Below, one piece after another: positions 10,560 through 18,557 of a stretch of DNA of 64,000 bases; the first letter of the stretch is position 1, and each line of letters begins with the position of its first letter. Where the stretch lies: NCBI RefSeq assembly GCF_013363755.1, contig NZ_CP054840.1, positions 2,969,501-3,033,500 of the forward strand, read 5' to 3'. This stretch comes from Comamonas antarctica. Lineage in GTDB: Bacteria > Pseudomonadota > Gammaproteobacteria > Burkholderiales > Burkholderiaceae_C. Under the pieces are notes generated by a model, which was given only the letters and a program-made list of their open reading frames with translations, had not been told where the DNA came from and did not search any database. Position numbers and translations under genes: made by a program.

Positions 10560-10750
10560 CCATTCATCCTTCGACAGGCTCAGGACGAACGGATGCGGTG
10601 GCGGCGGGCGGGCCATTCATTCTTCGACGGGCTCAGGACGAACGGATACGGCGGCGGGTGGGCCGTTCATTCTTCGACAAGCTCAGGACGAACGGATGCG
10701 GTGGCGGGCGGGCCATTCATCCTTCGACGGGCTCAGGACGAACGGATGTG
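10560..10750. repeat. Four tandem copies of a 50-53-bp repeat
   Basis: Four copies of a unit starting CCATTCATCCTTCGAC (or a close variant) begin at about 10560, 10613, 10663 and 10713. Each has a conserved GGCTCAGGACGAACGGAT core and a diverged GCGGTGGCGGGCGGG linker. The period is 53, 50 and 50 bases. Single copies of the core also occur at 31485-31520 and, inverted, at 52521-52552. The array fills most of the 328-base gap between rpoD and the MaoC gene. It carries no credible reading frame. Confidence 0.9.
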
Positions 10751-10783
10751 GGATGGCTGCGTCCAACCCTCCATGGCCTGTGC

Positions 10784-11263
10784 TCAGGATCCCTTCCCGC
10801 GCCGGGGCACCACCAGCGTACCCACCGAAATCTGCACCGCCTGATCGTGCTGGTTGAAGGTCGTCGTGCGCAGCTTGAGCAGGCCCTGTTCGGGCCGCGA
10901 CTTCGACGGCCGCACTTCGAGCACCTCGCACTCCACGCGCAGCGTGTCGCCGGGCCGCACGGGCAGCGGCCAGCGCAGCTCGTCAAAGCCCGCACCGACG
11001 ATGCCGCCGGCCAGGGGGAAATCCTTGCCCACGAGCAGGCGCATGGTCAGCGCCGCGGTGTGCCAGCCGCTCGCGGCCAGGCCGCGAAACAGCGTGCCGC
11101 GCGCGGCGTCGTCGTCGAGATGGAAAGGCTGGGGGTCGAACTCGGCGGCAAAGGACTTGATGCGTTGCGCGTCCACCTGCAGGCGCATGCTGCCGACAAA
11201 GCGCTGCCCCGGGGCGAGGTCGTCGAGATAGGAAACGCTGGTGGAGGCATCAGTGGTGGACAT
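10784..11263 (-). CDS. MaoC family dehydratase
   Basis: Hot-dog-fold protein of 159 residues in the MaoC-like hydratase family, which typically adds water to enoyl-CoA thioesters. The catalytic Asp/His arrangement is visible in FAAEFDPQPFHLDD (about residues 38-51), with the later GFDELRWPLPVRPGDTL segment being typical. It overlaps the end of the upstream thioesterase gene by 14 bases, so the two form one operon reading away from the MarR gene. The pair suggests turnover of an acyl-CoA; the substrate is unknown. Confidence 0.9.
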   Translation of the reverse strand: MSTTDASTSVSYLDDLAPGQRFVGSMRLQVDAQRIKSFAAEFDPQPFHLDDDAARGTLFRGLAASGWHTAALTMRLLVGKDFPLAGGIVGAGFDELRWPLPVRPGDTLRVECEVLEVRPSKSRPEQGLLKLRTTTFNQHDQAVQISVGTLVVPRRGKGS

Positions 11264-11807
11264 GGGCGGACTCCTGGGCGCTGGATGGAAGATCGAAGAT
11301 CAGGCAGGTCGTGGTGGCATGCGCGTAGAGCTTGCCATCGGGGCCCACGAGCCGCCCTTCGGCGGTCGCGACCTGGCGGCCCTGGTGGATCACCTTGCCT
11401 TCGGCACGCACCAAAGGCACGCGGTCGCTGAGGGCGCGCACCATGTTGAGCTTGAGCTCCAGCGTGGTGAAGCCCTTGCCCGCGGGCAGGGTCGTGTGCA
11501 CGGCGCAGCCCACGGCCGAGTCGAGCAGGGTCGCGAACCACCCGCCGTGCACGCTGCCCAGCGGGTTGTAATGCTGGCGCTGCGGCCGGCCCTGGAACAC
11601 CGCAGTGCCGGGCTCCATGTGGATGGGAATGAAATCGAGCGTGAGCCCCATGGGCGCGCGTGGGAAGTCGCCCGCGAAAATCGCCGCGAACAACTCCATG
11701 CCGGTGAGGCCCGCGAGCGAGGCCGGCGGCCGCGCGCCAGGATTGAGGCGCGCGCGCACCGCGGTTTCCTGCGCGCTCCATTGCGCGAGCACAGCATCGA
11801 TGTCCAT
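11250..11807 (-). CDS. PaaI-family hot-dog thioesterase
   Basis: Acyl-CoA thioesterase of the PaaI/YdiI type, 185 residues. The family signature is the NPLGSVHGGWFATLLDSAVG segment (about residues 82-101), with the HGG loop and catalytic Asp, followed by FTTLELKLNMVR. ATG 11807 is used because it gives a normal N-terminus (MDIDAVLAQWSAQ); the frame continues upstream only as antisense to the divergent regulator. It is divergent from the MarR gene with a 57-base shared control region and overlaps the MaoC gene downstream. Confidence 0.88.
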   Translation of the reverse strand: MDIDAVLAQWSAQETAVRARLNPGARPPASLAGLTGMELFAAIFAGDFPRAPMGLTLDFIPIHMEPGTAVFQGRPQRQHYNPLGSVHGGWFATLLDSAVGCAVHTTLPAGKGFTTLELKLNMVRALSDRVPLVRAEGKVIHQGRQVATAEGRLVGPDGKLYAHATTTCLIFDLPSSAQESAHVHH

Positions 11808-11829
11808 TGAGGGCCTTCCTGTCAGATTA

Positions 11830-11857
11830 TTGTATATACAACCATTGCCAGTACAAT
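11830..11857. promoter_or_regulatory. MarR operator and divergent promoter
   Basis: A perfect 12-bp palindrome TTGTATATACAA occupies 11830-11841. It is followed by a TACAAT -10 box (11852-11857) for the MarR gene, eight bases before its start codon. MarR proteins commonly bind such AT-rich palindromes of TTG...CAA form, so it probably controls both divergent units. Confidence 0.65.
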
Positions 11858-11864
11858 ATAGCAG

Positions 11865-12314
11865 ATGAACACTCCCCAAGGCTGTACCAATCTGAAGCTG
11901 CGCCAGCTGACCCGGCTTGTCACGCGCCACTACGACCATTACACCGCCGCGGCCGGGCTCAAGACCACCCAGTATTCGCTGCTGTCGCATGTGGAGAAGC
12001 TCGGCCCGATACGGCCCGGCGATCTGGCCAGGTGCATGCAGATGGATGCCTCCACGCTCACGCGCAACCTGCAGCCGCTGGTCGCCCAGGGCTGGCTCGT
12101 GGTCGGCGCGGGCGAAGATGCGCGCAGCCGCCTTGTGGAAGTCACCGACTCGGGCCGCGCCAAGCGCGCCGAAGGCCAGCGCGCCTGGAAGCAGGCCCAG
12201 CTCGCGCTCAATGCGCGCCTGGGCACCGAACAGGTCGCCGCGCTGCACGCGCTGCTCGACGCGGGCATTGCCTGCTTCGATGCGGATGCGAACGCGGATG
12301 CCGGCGACGAATGA
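11865..12314 (+). CDS. MarR family transcriptional regulator
   Basis: Winged-helix repressor of 149 residues. The recognition region is PGDLARCMQMDASTLTRNLQPLVAQGWL (about residues 48-75) followed by the wing segment GAGEDARSRLVEVTDSGRAK. Such proteins usually bind as dimers to a palindrome and release on binding a small aromatic ligand. The palindrome at 11830-11841 is the obvious target, giving autoregulation and control of the thioesterase-MaoC pair. Its -10 box is so near the ATG that the mRNA would have almost no leader. Confidence 0.92.
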   Translation: MNTPQGCTNLKLRQLTRLVTRHYDHYTAAAGLKTTQYSLLSHVEKLGPIRPGDLARCMQMDASTLTRNLQPLVAQGWLVVGAGEDARSRLVEVTDSGRAKRAEGQRAWKQAQLALNARLGTEQVAALHALLDAGIACFDADANADAGDE

Positions 12315-12332
12315 CGCCGGCCCGGTGCTGCG

Positions 12333-13325
12333 TCAGTAGGCCTTGAAGTTCGCCGCCACGCGCTGGTTCAGATAATCCCCGGCCGAGATCGGCGGGTACT
12401 TGCCGCCCGGGCCTTCGATGATCGCGTCGCGGTTGGCCTGCGCAAAGAACGCCAGGCTGTAGCGCGGGCCCATGTACTCGCCGGGCAACGGGTTCTTCAC
12501 GCGGTGGAAGTTCGAGGGCAGTTGGTCGTCGCTCCAGCGCATCAGCATGTCGCCGATATTGCAGGTGATGGCTTTTTCATCGGGCTCGACCGATGTCCAC
12601 TCCTGGCTCTCCATCTCCTTGCCCGGGCAGACCTGCAGCCCGCCCTGGCCCTGGCGCTGGAACAGCAGGCTCAGGCAGTCGAAGTCGGTGTGCGCACCCG
12701 CGCGCCACAGGCCCAGGCTGGCCTGCTGCTCGGGCGGCGTCGCAAAATAGTGCAGCAGGCGCAGCGTGCTCTGGTAGCTCTGCTGCGCCGGGTCGTGCGC
12801 GCGCAGGAAGAAGCCGTCGTCGAAGCCGAGCTTGAACGCAAAGCACGACAGCACCTGCATCGCCACCTGCCAGCACTGGCCCTCGAAGGCCAGCATGGTG
12901 GCCTGGAAGCCAGCCAGCTCCTGTTCGCTGGGCCACAGGCCCTGCATGTGCGGGCGCGTGATCTGGTAGGACTCCTTCTGGTCCGGCGTGCCGGTCGAGG
13001 GGCGCACCTGGGCGCGGCTTTCCCAGCCGACGTTGAGCGCCTTCTTCAACGGGTATTGCGCCTTCACATCGTCCGGCAGCGCGAAGAAGCGCTCGGCCAT
13101 CGCAAACGCTTCGTGCACATCATCGAGCGCGATGCCATGGTTCACGACCTGGAAGAAGCCGACATCGACGGCGGCGTCCCAGAGCTGGTTGGCAATCTCG
13201 GTCTTGCGCTGCTCGAAATTCGACAGGTCGATCTTGCGGATCTCGCGGCTGCGGCTCTCGGAGCCCATCGCGCCCATGCGCGTTTCCTTTTGCAACTCGG
13301 TCAGGTCGTAGGTGGCGGTGTTCAT
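12333..13325 (-). CDS. Isopenicillin N synthase-like 2OG-Fe(II) oxygenase
   Basis: Non-haem iron, probably 2-oxoglutarate-dependent dioxygenase of 330 residues. The N-terminal DIOX_N-like half (QLWDAAVDVGFFQVVNHGI) is followed by the jelly-roll core. It carries iron ligands H-x-D in GAHTDFDCLSLLFQ, His in SNFHRV, and the 2OG-binding R-x-S in PRYSLAFF. This family includes thymine 7-hydroxylase and other small-molecule hydroxylases. A GGAG site precedes ATG 13325. It is divergent from the nucleoside deaminase and lies at the edge of the nitrogen-compound catabolic region, suggesting a hydroxylation step there. The substrate is not deducible. Confidence 0.88.
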   Translation of the reverse strand: MNTATYDLTELQKETRMGAMGSESRSREIRKIDLSNFEQRKTEIANQLWDAAVDVGFFQVVNHGIALDDVHEAFAMAERFFALPDDVKAQYPLKKALNVGWESRAQVRPSTGTPDQKESYQITRPHMQGLWPSEQELAGFQATMLAFEGQCWQVAMQVLSCFAFKLGFDDGFFLRAHDPAQQSYQSTLRLLHYFATPPEQQASLGLWRAGAHTDFDCLSLLFQRQGQGGLQVCPGKEMESQEWTSVEPDEKAITCNIGDMLMRWSDDQLPSNFHRVKNPLPGEYMGPRYSLAFFAQANRDAIIEGPGGKYPPISAGDYLNQRVAANFKAY

Positions 13326-13575
13326 GCGGTTCTCCAGAATCTAGCGGTGAAAACAAGGGTCTTCCCGCGTGCGGCTTCAGGCCGCCGGACACCCGGCATG
13401 CCGCTGAAACCACGGGCGCCTGGGCGCTTGCGGGCTTCAGAGCAATTTCCGGCTGGCCAAGTCCCATCGTCGGACCGCACAGTGAACGCTTCTACTCCTG
13501 CAACCGGTCAAGCAAGAAGAATGCCTGGCATGCAAAGTGCATGGCGCAGCGCATTGCCACTTCCTGGAGACCGCC

Positions 13576-14103
13576 ATGTCCGCCCTCGTATTCGCCACGC
13601 CCCTGCCGCTCGAAGAACCCGCGCCGCTGGGCGACACCGACGGCACCTATCTGCGCCAGGCCATTGCGCTGTCGGGCACGGCGCGCGCGCGCGGCAACCG
13701 GCCGTTTGGCGCGGTGGTGGTCGATGCGCAAGGCGCCCTGCTGGCCGAAGCCTATTGCAGCACCACCGAAACCGGCGACTGCACCGCGCATGCCGAGACC
13801 AACGCCGTGCGCCAGCTCAGCCCCCGGGTCCCGCGCGAGGTGCTGGCCCAGGCCACGCTGTACTCGTCGGCCGAGCCCTGCGTGATGTGCGCGGGCGCAA
13901 TTTTCTGGTCGGGCATCGGCCGCGTGGTGTTCGGCATCGATGCGGTGCGGCTGCGCGTGTTCCGCGGCGAGCGCGCCGAGCAGCGCGATGCCGAGCTGTC
14001 CTGCCGCGATGTGTTTGCCGCGTCGCCGCACGAGATCGAATGCATCGGCCCGGCGCTGATCGACGAGGCCAGCCTGCCGCATGTGGGCTTCTGGAAGGCA
14101 TGA
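13576..14103 (+). CDS. Nucleoside deaminase (CMP/dCMP deaminase fold)
   Basis: Zinc-dependent deaminase of 175 residues in the cytidine/guanine/tRNA-adenosine deaminase superfamily. The zinc site is visible as HAETNAVR (His ligand plus catalytic Glu) near residues 75-82 and PCVMCAGAIFWSG (two Cys ligands) near residues 102-114. ATG 13576 has a CTGGAGA ribosome site 6 bases upstream. It lies 46 bases before the TetR gene. It is not the tRNA-editing TadA by context; a free base or nucleoside substrate is more likely. Confidence 0.88.
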   Translation: MSALVFATPLPLEEPAPLGDTDGTYLRQAIALSGTARARGNRPFGAVVVDAQGALLAEAYCSTTETGDCTAHAETNAVRQLSPRVPREVLAQATLYSSAEPCVMCAGAIFWSGIGRVVFGIDAVRLRVFRGERAEQRDAELSCRDVFAASPHEIECIGPALIDEASLPHVGFWKA

Positions 14104-14149
14104 AGCAGGCAGAATCGGCAAGTTTGCTGCATCTCCCCTGCCCTTGCCC

Positions 14150-14806
14150 ATGACCGAACCCGAAGCCGAGATTCCTGCCGGCGCCCTGCCCAGCCGCGCG
14201 CGGCAAGGCCGCGAACGCATCCTGGACGCCATCCGCGAAGCGGCCATTGCCGAGTTCAGCCGGCATGGCTTCAAGGGCGCGTCGACCAAGGCCATTGCCG
14301 AGCGCGCGGGCCTCACCAAGCCCCAGCTGCACTATTACATCAGCAGCAAGGAAGAGCTTTACGAGGAACTGCTGTATTCGGTGCTGGGTGGCTGGTCGAG
14401 CGCCTTCGTGTTCGATATCGACAGCGACGACCCGCGCACGGTGCTTGCCGGCTATGTGCGCAAGAAGCTCGACTACGCGCTCGACAACCCGGGCCTGTCG
14501 CGCATCTTCACGACCGAGGTGCTGGGCGGCGGCCGCAACCTGGGCAAGTACTGGCCGGTGGCCGTGAAATCCACGCAGCAGAAGGTCGAGCTGATCAAGC
14601 GCTGGATCGCCGAAGGCCGCATGCGCGCGCTCGACCCCACGCTGCTGCTGATGCAGATCTGGGGCATGACCCAGCACTACGCCGACTACGGCGTGCAGGT
14701 GCACATCATGCTGGGCCTCGCGCCCGACGAACCCATCGACCGCGAACCCATCGTGCGCGAGCTCACCACTTTTGTGCTGCTGGGCTGCGGCCTCGCACCA
14801 GAATAG
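14150..14806 (+). CDS. TetR family regulator with RutR-like C-terminal domain
   Basis: Repressor of 218 residues. The N-terminal helix-turn-helix spans about residues 20-65 (AEFSRHGFKGASTKAIAERAGLTKPQ, then LHYYISSKEELYEELL). The C-terminal part resembles the RutR group of pyrimidine-responsive regulators (LSRIFTTEVLGGG, and IWGMTQHYADYGVQV near residues 170-185). It directly precedes the catabolic operon that begins with a TTTGACCA-type palindrome, which resembles the RutR half-site TTGACCA. Regulation of that operon by a pyrimidine-like ligand is an inference. ATG 14150 is used; the upstream in-frame part overlaps the deaminase gene. Confidence 0.88.
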   Translation: MTEPEAEIPAGALPSRARQGRERILDAIREAAIAEFSRHGFKGASTKAIAERAGLTKPQLHYYISSKEELYEELLYSVLGGWSSAFVFDIDSDDPRTVLAGYVRKKLDYALDNPGLSRIFTTEVLGGGRNLGKYWPVAVKSTQQKVELIKRWIAEGRMRALDPTLLLMQIWGMTQHYADYGVQVHIMLGLAPDEPIDREPIVRELTTFVLLGCGLAPE

Positions 14807-14890
14807 GCAGGCGCCGCACGCTGGCGGGCATCCGCGCAGCCGGCCCACGCGCTTCGTGCAGGGAGCACGCTGGCACAGCATTTGCAAGAG

Positions 14891-14921
14891 TTTGACCATT
14901 CGATCAAATCAAATGGTCAAA
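14891..14921 (+). promoter_or_regulatory. Palindromic operator of the heterocycle-type catabolic operon
   Basis: TTTGACCATT (14891-14900) and AATGGTCAAA (14912-14921) are perfect 10-bp inverted arms around 11 bases, ending one base before the ferredoxin ATG. Inside is an overlapping second half-site GATCAAA. RutR of E. coli recognises TTGACCA..TGGTCAA, and the adjacent TetR gene is RutR-like. No ribosome-binding sequence fits between operator and start codon. Confidence 0.65.
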
Positions 14922-14922
14922 C

Positions 14923-15225
14923 ATGCAAACCACTGCTTCCATTGCTGCGTCGCCTGCCATCGAACAGGCCTTTGAACTGGTGCTGGCACGCAGCCAGATG
15001 CGCCTGACGGTCGAGCCCGGCGAAAGCATGGCCGACGTGCTGCAGCTTGCCGGCATTGCCGTCGACACGCTGTGCGAGCAAGGCGTCTGCGGCACCTGCG
15101 CCACGCGCTGGCTGGACGGAAGTCCCGAACACCGCGACAGCTGCCTGAGCGCCGAGGAGCGGCGCACCCATGTCGCCGTGTGCTGCGCACGCAGCCATGG
15201 CGCTGCCCTCACCCTCGATCTCTGA
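14923..15225 (+). CDS. Plant-type 2Fe-2S ferredoxin
   Basis: Stand-alone electron carrier of 100 residues. It contains the plant-type cluster motif C-x4-C-x2-C in LCEQGVCGTC (about residues 50-59) and a fourth Cys near residue 87 (VAVCC). It resembles the C-terminal ferredoxin domain of phthalate/vanillate oxygenase reductases (FELVLARS start, EQGVCGTC core). ATG 14923 gives this whole domain, but no Shine-Dalgarno is visible and the operator abuts the ATG, so translation may be leaderless. It heads the operon. No Rieske oxygenase is present nearby, so its partner is unknown. Confidence 0.9.
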   Translation: MQTTASIAASPAIEQAFELVLARSQMRLTVEPGESMADVLQLAGIAVDTLCEQGVCGTCATRWLDGSPEHRDSCLSAEERRTHVAVCCARSHGAALTLDL

Positions 15226-15235
15226 GGGCCGGGCC

Positions 15236-15823
15236 ATGCGCGTTCTTGTCATCTATTGCCACCCGGTCGAGACCAGCTACCAGGCGGCGCTGCACACCGA
15301 GGTCGTGCTCAACCTGCGCAGCGCGGGGCATGAGGTCGACGATTGCGATCTGTATGCCGAAGACTTCAACCCGGTGCTGAGCCGCGAGGAGCGCCTGGGT
15401 TACCACGAGGTGCCCGGCAACCGCGTGCCGGTGCAGGGCTATGTCGACCGCCTGCTGTGGGCCGAGGCCGTGGTGTTTTGCTTTCCCACCTGGTGCTTCG
15501 GCATGCCGGCCATGCTCAAGGGCTTTTTCGACCGCGTGCTGATGCCCGGCGTGGCCTTCGACATCAGCGACCCGCAGCATGTCAAGTCCGCACTGACCCA
15601 TCTCAAGCGCATCTCGGCCGTCGTGACCTATGGCCGGCCGCGCTGGACCGCGCTGCTGATGGGCGATCCGCCGCGCAAGTCGGTGACGCGCTACCTGCGC
15701 CTGCTCACGGGCGGCAAGGCGCGCGTCGACTACCACGCTTGCTACCACATGAACGTGGCCACACCGCGGCGCCTCGAAGCCTTCAAGGCACGCGTGGGCG
15801 ATGCGATGGCGCGCTTTGCCTGA
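15236..15823 (+). CDS. Flavodoxin-fold NAD(P)H-dependent oxidoreductase
   Basis: FMN-binding reductase of 195 residues, related to NQO1/MdaB-type quinone reductases. The N-terminus MRVLVIYCHPVETSYQAALH is the phosphate-binding strand-loop. The FCFPTWCFGMPAMLKGFFDRVLMPG segment (about residues 81-105) is the family's flavin-contact motif. It starts 10 bases after the ferredoxin stop and ends 11 bases before the amidohydrolase, so it is clearly in one operon. It could reduce the ferredoxin or a heterocyclic intermediate. Confidence 0.88.
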   Translation: MRVLVIYCHPVETSYQAALHTEVVLNLRSAGHEVDDCDLYAEDFNPVLSREERLGYHEVPGNRVPVQGYVDRLLWAEAVVFCFPTWCFGMPAMLKGFFDRVLMPGVAFDISDPQHVKSALTHLKRISAVVTYGRPRWTALLMGDPPRKSVTRYLRLLTGGKARVDYHACYHMNVATPRRLEAFKARVGDAMARFA

Positions 15824-15834
15824 AGGAGACCGGC

Positions 15835-17148
15835 ATGCACGCTCCCGAACATCTTCTTGCTGCCCGGCTGCCACGCTGGCTGCTGCCCGCGCAATGGCCC
15901 GACATCGGGGGCCAGCCCGCGCTGGCTGATCTGCATCTGGCCCAGGGCCGCGTACTGGGCCTGGCGCCGCACGACCCGGCATTCGTTGCCCCCTCAGGCA
16001 ATGCCTGGGCCCTGCACGGCGCGCTGGTGCTGCCCGGCCTGGTCGACGCGCACACGCATCTCGACAAGACCTTCACGCTGCCGCGCATGGGCGAGGTCGA
16101 GCCCGGCCTGCTGGGGGCCATCGAAGCCATGATGGCCGACCGCCAGGACTGGACCGAGGCCGATATCCACGCCCGCGCCAGCCGCGCGCTGCAATGGGCT
16201 TGCGAAGCCGGCACGGTGCACCTGCGCACGCACTGCGACTGGTGGGAGCCCGAGGCCATGCCGCTGGCGTGGAACGTATTGCGCGAGTTGGCGCAGGAAT
16301 GGGCCGGCCGCCTGCTGCTGGAGCGCGTGGCGCTGATTCCGCTGCACCTGTTCGCCGAGCGCGATACCGCGCTGCGCCTGGCAAGCACGGTGGCCGCGAG
16401 CGGCCCGGGCGCACTGCTGGGCGGCTTCGTGCACTCCACCAACTGGAACCCGCAGGCGCTGCGCCATCTGTTCGAGGCCGCGCAAATCCATGGTCTGGAT
16501 GTCGATCTGCATGTCGACGAGGAACTGCACCCCGGCGCGCAGGGCCTGGCCACGGCGGCGGCGCTGCTGCAGGAGCTGCGCTTCGAGGGCCGGGTGGTCT
16601 GCGGCCATGCCTGCGCGCTGGCCGCGCAGGACGAAGCCGCGGCACTGGCCACGCTCGATGCCGTGGCGCAATGCCCGGTCACGCTGGTCACGCTGCCGAT
16701 CACCAACCTGCTGCTGCAGGACGCGACCACGGGCCGCACGCCGCGCCAGCGCGGGCTCACGCTGGTCAAGGAAGCGCGGGCCCGCGGCATTCCGGTGCTG
16801 GTCGCCAGCGACAACGTGCAAGACCCGTTCTGCGCGGTCGGCAGCTTCGATCCGCTCGAAGCCCTGGCCGCGGGCGTGCTCGCCGCGCAGCTCGAGCAGC
16901 CCTTCGACCGCTGGTCCGAGTCGCTGTGCCGCGCCGACTGGCTGCGCCGCGGCGCGCCCGCAGTGCCGCTGGCGCCCGGCAGCAGCGCCGATCTGATCGT
17001 CTTCCAGCAGGCAGACGCCTGGGGCTTTCCTTCGCGCACCCAGCCGCGCGTGGTGCTGCGCCAGGGCCGGGTCGTCAGCGGCGAGGCGTCCAGCGCCTGG
17101 TCTTTTGCCTCCTCTCACCGTCCCGTTCTCGCAAGGAGCCTCGCATGA
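15835..17148 (+). CDS. Cytosine deaminase-like amidohydrolase
   Basis: Metal-dependent hydrolase of 437 residues in the amidohydrolase superfamily, closest by motif to CodA cytosine deaminase and related ring-opening or deaminating enzymes. Visible metal and catalytic elements are HTHLDK (about residues 73-78), LHVDEEL (about 224-230), GHACAL (about 255-260) and ASDNVQDPF with the catalytic Asp (about 324-332). An AAGGAG site precedes ATG 15835. Its stop overlaps the RidA start (ATGA). A cyclic amidine or lactam substrate is likely given the flanking genes, but this is inference. Confidence 0.88.
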   Translation: MHAPEHLLAARLPRWLLPAQWPDIGGQPALADLHLAQGRVLGLAPHDPAFVAPSGNAWALHGALVLPGLVDAHTHLDKTFTLPRMGEVEPGLLGAIEAMMADRQDWTEADIHARASRALQWACEAGTVHLRTHCDWWEPEAMPLAWNVLRELAQEWAGRLLLERVALIPLHLFAERDTALRLASTVAASGPGALLGGFVHSTNWNPQALRHLFEAAQIHGLDVDLHVDEELHPGAQGLATAAALLQELRFEGRVVCGHACALAAQDEAAALATLDAVAQCPVTLVTLPITNLLLQDATTGRTPRQRGLTLVKEARARGIPVLVASDNVQDPFCAVGSFDPLEALAAGVLAAQLEQPFDRWSESLCRADWLRRGAPAVPLAPGSSADLIVFQQADAWGFPSRTQPRVVLRQGRVVSGEASSAWSFASSHRPVLARSLA

Positions 17149-17606
17149 GCGCCTCTCCCTCGGGCATTGCCCAACCCCTGGCACGCTACGCCGCCTGGCG
17201 CCGCGCGGGCGACCTGGTGTTCCTCTCCGGAATCATCGCCGTCGACCCGGCGGCCGGCCGCATCGTGCGCGGCTATGCCGACATTCCCGATGACGCGGCC
17301 ACGCTGATCGGCCGCACCGGCGAGTTCAGCAGCGACATCAAGGAAGGCCCGATCCTCGCGCAGAGCTGGCATGTGCTGGACGCCATCCGCCAGACCATCG
17401 AAGCCGCGGGCGGGCAGATGTCGGATGTGGTCAAGCTGGTGCAGTACTTCAGGAACCTCGACCACTTCCCGCAGTACAGCCGCGTGCGCAAGCTGTTCTT
17501 TCCGGGCGAGCCGCCCGCATCGACCGTGGTCGAGGTCAGCGCCATGCTGCCCACGCCCGAGATCCTGATCGAAGTCGAAGCCACGGCCTGGCTGCCCCAG
17601 CGCTGA
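17145..17606 (+). CDS. RidA family protein (RutC-like)
   Basis: YjgF/YER057c/UK114-type protein of 153 residues; such trimers hydrolyse reactive enamines and imines, and RutC of the uracil pathway belongs here. The family core is visible as AGDLVFLSGIIAVD (about residues 20-33), then IEAAGGQMSDVVKL and STVVEVSAMLPTPEILIEVEA near the end. The start overlaps the amidohydrolase stop by four bases (ATGA), with an AAGGAG site inside the preceding gene, so translation is coupled. In this operon it probably handles an unstable intermediate after ring opening or deamination. Confidence 0.92.
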   Translation: MSASPSGIAQPLARYAAWRRAGDLVFLSGIIAVDPAAGRIVRGYADIPDDAATLIGRTGEFSSDIKEGPILAQSWHVLDAIRQTIEAAGGQMSDVVKLVQYFRNLDHFPQYSRVRKLFFPGEPPASTVVEVSAMLPTPEILIEVEATAWLPQR

Positions 17607-17637
17607 CACCCTCCCCCCTCCGCCGAAAGACCGCTCC

Positions 17638-18501
17638 ATGCTGCATGGCTACAACCCGCCCCACCGCTTCCTGCCCTATCTGAGCTGGACCGAGATCGCC
17701 GACCTGCCCGACAAGGAAAACACCGTGATCGTGCTGCCCACGGGAGCGACCGAGCAGCACGGCCCGCACCTGCCCTGTGCCGTCGATACGGTGATCAGCG
17801 CCGGGGTCGTGGGCCATGCGCTGGCGCATCTGCCCCCCGAGGTGCCGGCGTTTGCAATGGCGCCGATCACCTACGGCAAGTCGGAGGAGCACCTGCACTT
17901 CCCGGGCACCGTGACGCTCAGCGGCGAGACGCTGCTGGCGACGATGAACGAGATCGGCGAGTCGGTCTACCGCGCGGGCTTTCGCAAGCTGCTGTTCGTC
18001 AACGGCCATGGCGGCCAGCCGCAGGTGATGGAGATGTGCGCGCGCGAGCTGCGCCTGCGCCATGGCGATTTCATCGTCGTGCCGAGTTTCACCTGGCGCG
18101 TGCCGCATGTGGCCGGCAAATACCTGTCGGACACCGAAAAGAAGCTGGCCATGCACGCGGGCCATGCCGAGACCGCGCTGATGCTCGCGCTCGCGCCCGA
18201 CACCGTGCACATGGAGCGCGCCGTCACCAACTACCCGCCCGTCTTTGACTCGCCACTGCTGTCGCCCGACGGCCGGCCGGCCTGCGCCTGGAGCGCGCGC
18301 GACTTCGGGCCGAGCGGAATCATCGGCGACCCGCTGCCCGCGACCGCCGAGCAGGGCCTGGCGATTCTCGACTCGCTGGCCAGAAGCTGGGCCGCGGCCA
18401 TCACCGAGCTGCACCAGCTGCAATGGGCGGCGCGCCCCGAGCCCACCTGGGGCCGCGCCAACCACACCGGCCATGTGGAGCACTCCAGCGCGCTGGCCTG
18501 A
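17638..18501 (+). CDS. Creatininase family amidohydrolase
   Basis: Metal-dependent cyclic-amide hydrolase of 287 residues. Metal ligands typical of the family are seen in GATEQHGPHLPCAVDT (Glu, His, Asp; about residues 39-54), in FVNGHGGQ (about 119-126) and in HAGHAET (about 177-183). Members open creatinine, formamidopyrimidine or related lactams. It starts 31 bases after the RidA gene and is followed 56 bases later by the importer. The ring-opening assignment is a family-level inference. Confidence 0.9.
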   Translation: MLHGYNPPHRFLPYLSWTEIADLPDKENTVIVLPTGATEQHGPHLPCAVDTVISAGVVGHALAHLPPEVPAFAMAPITYGKSEEHLHFPGTVTLSGETLLATMNEIGESVYRAGFRKLLFVNGHGGQPQVMEMCARELRLRHGDFIVVPSFTWRVPHVAGKYLSDTEKKLAMHAGHAETALMLALAPDTVHMERAVTNYPPVFDSPLLSPDGRPACAWSARDFGPSGIIGDPLPATAEQGLAILDSLARSWAAAITELHQLQWAARPEPTWGRANHTGHVEHSSALA

Positions 18502-18557
18502 AAACTGCGAAGCCCTCCCCGTCCCACCCCCTGTCCTGCCCCTTCCGGAGTATTGCC

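Noticed and set aside
10560..10750. Possible CRISPR array
   Set aside because: Period 50-53 bases with the intervening sequence itself repeated, so there are no unique spacers; no cas genes.
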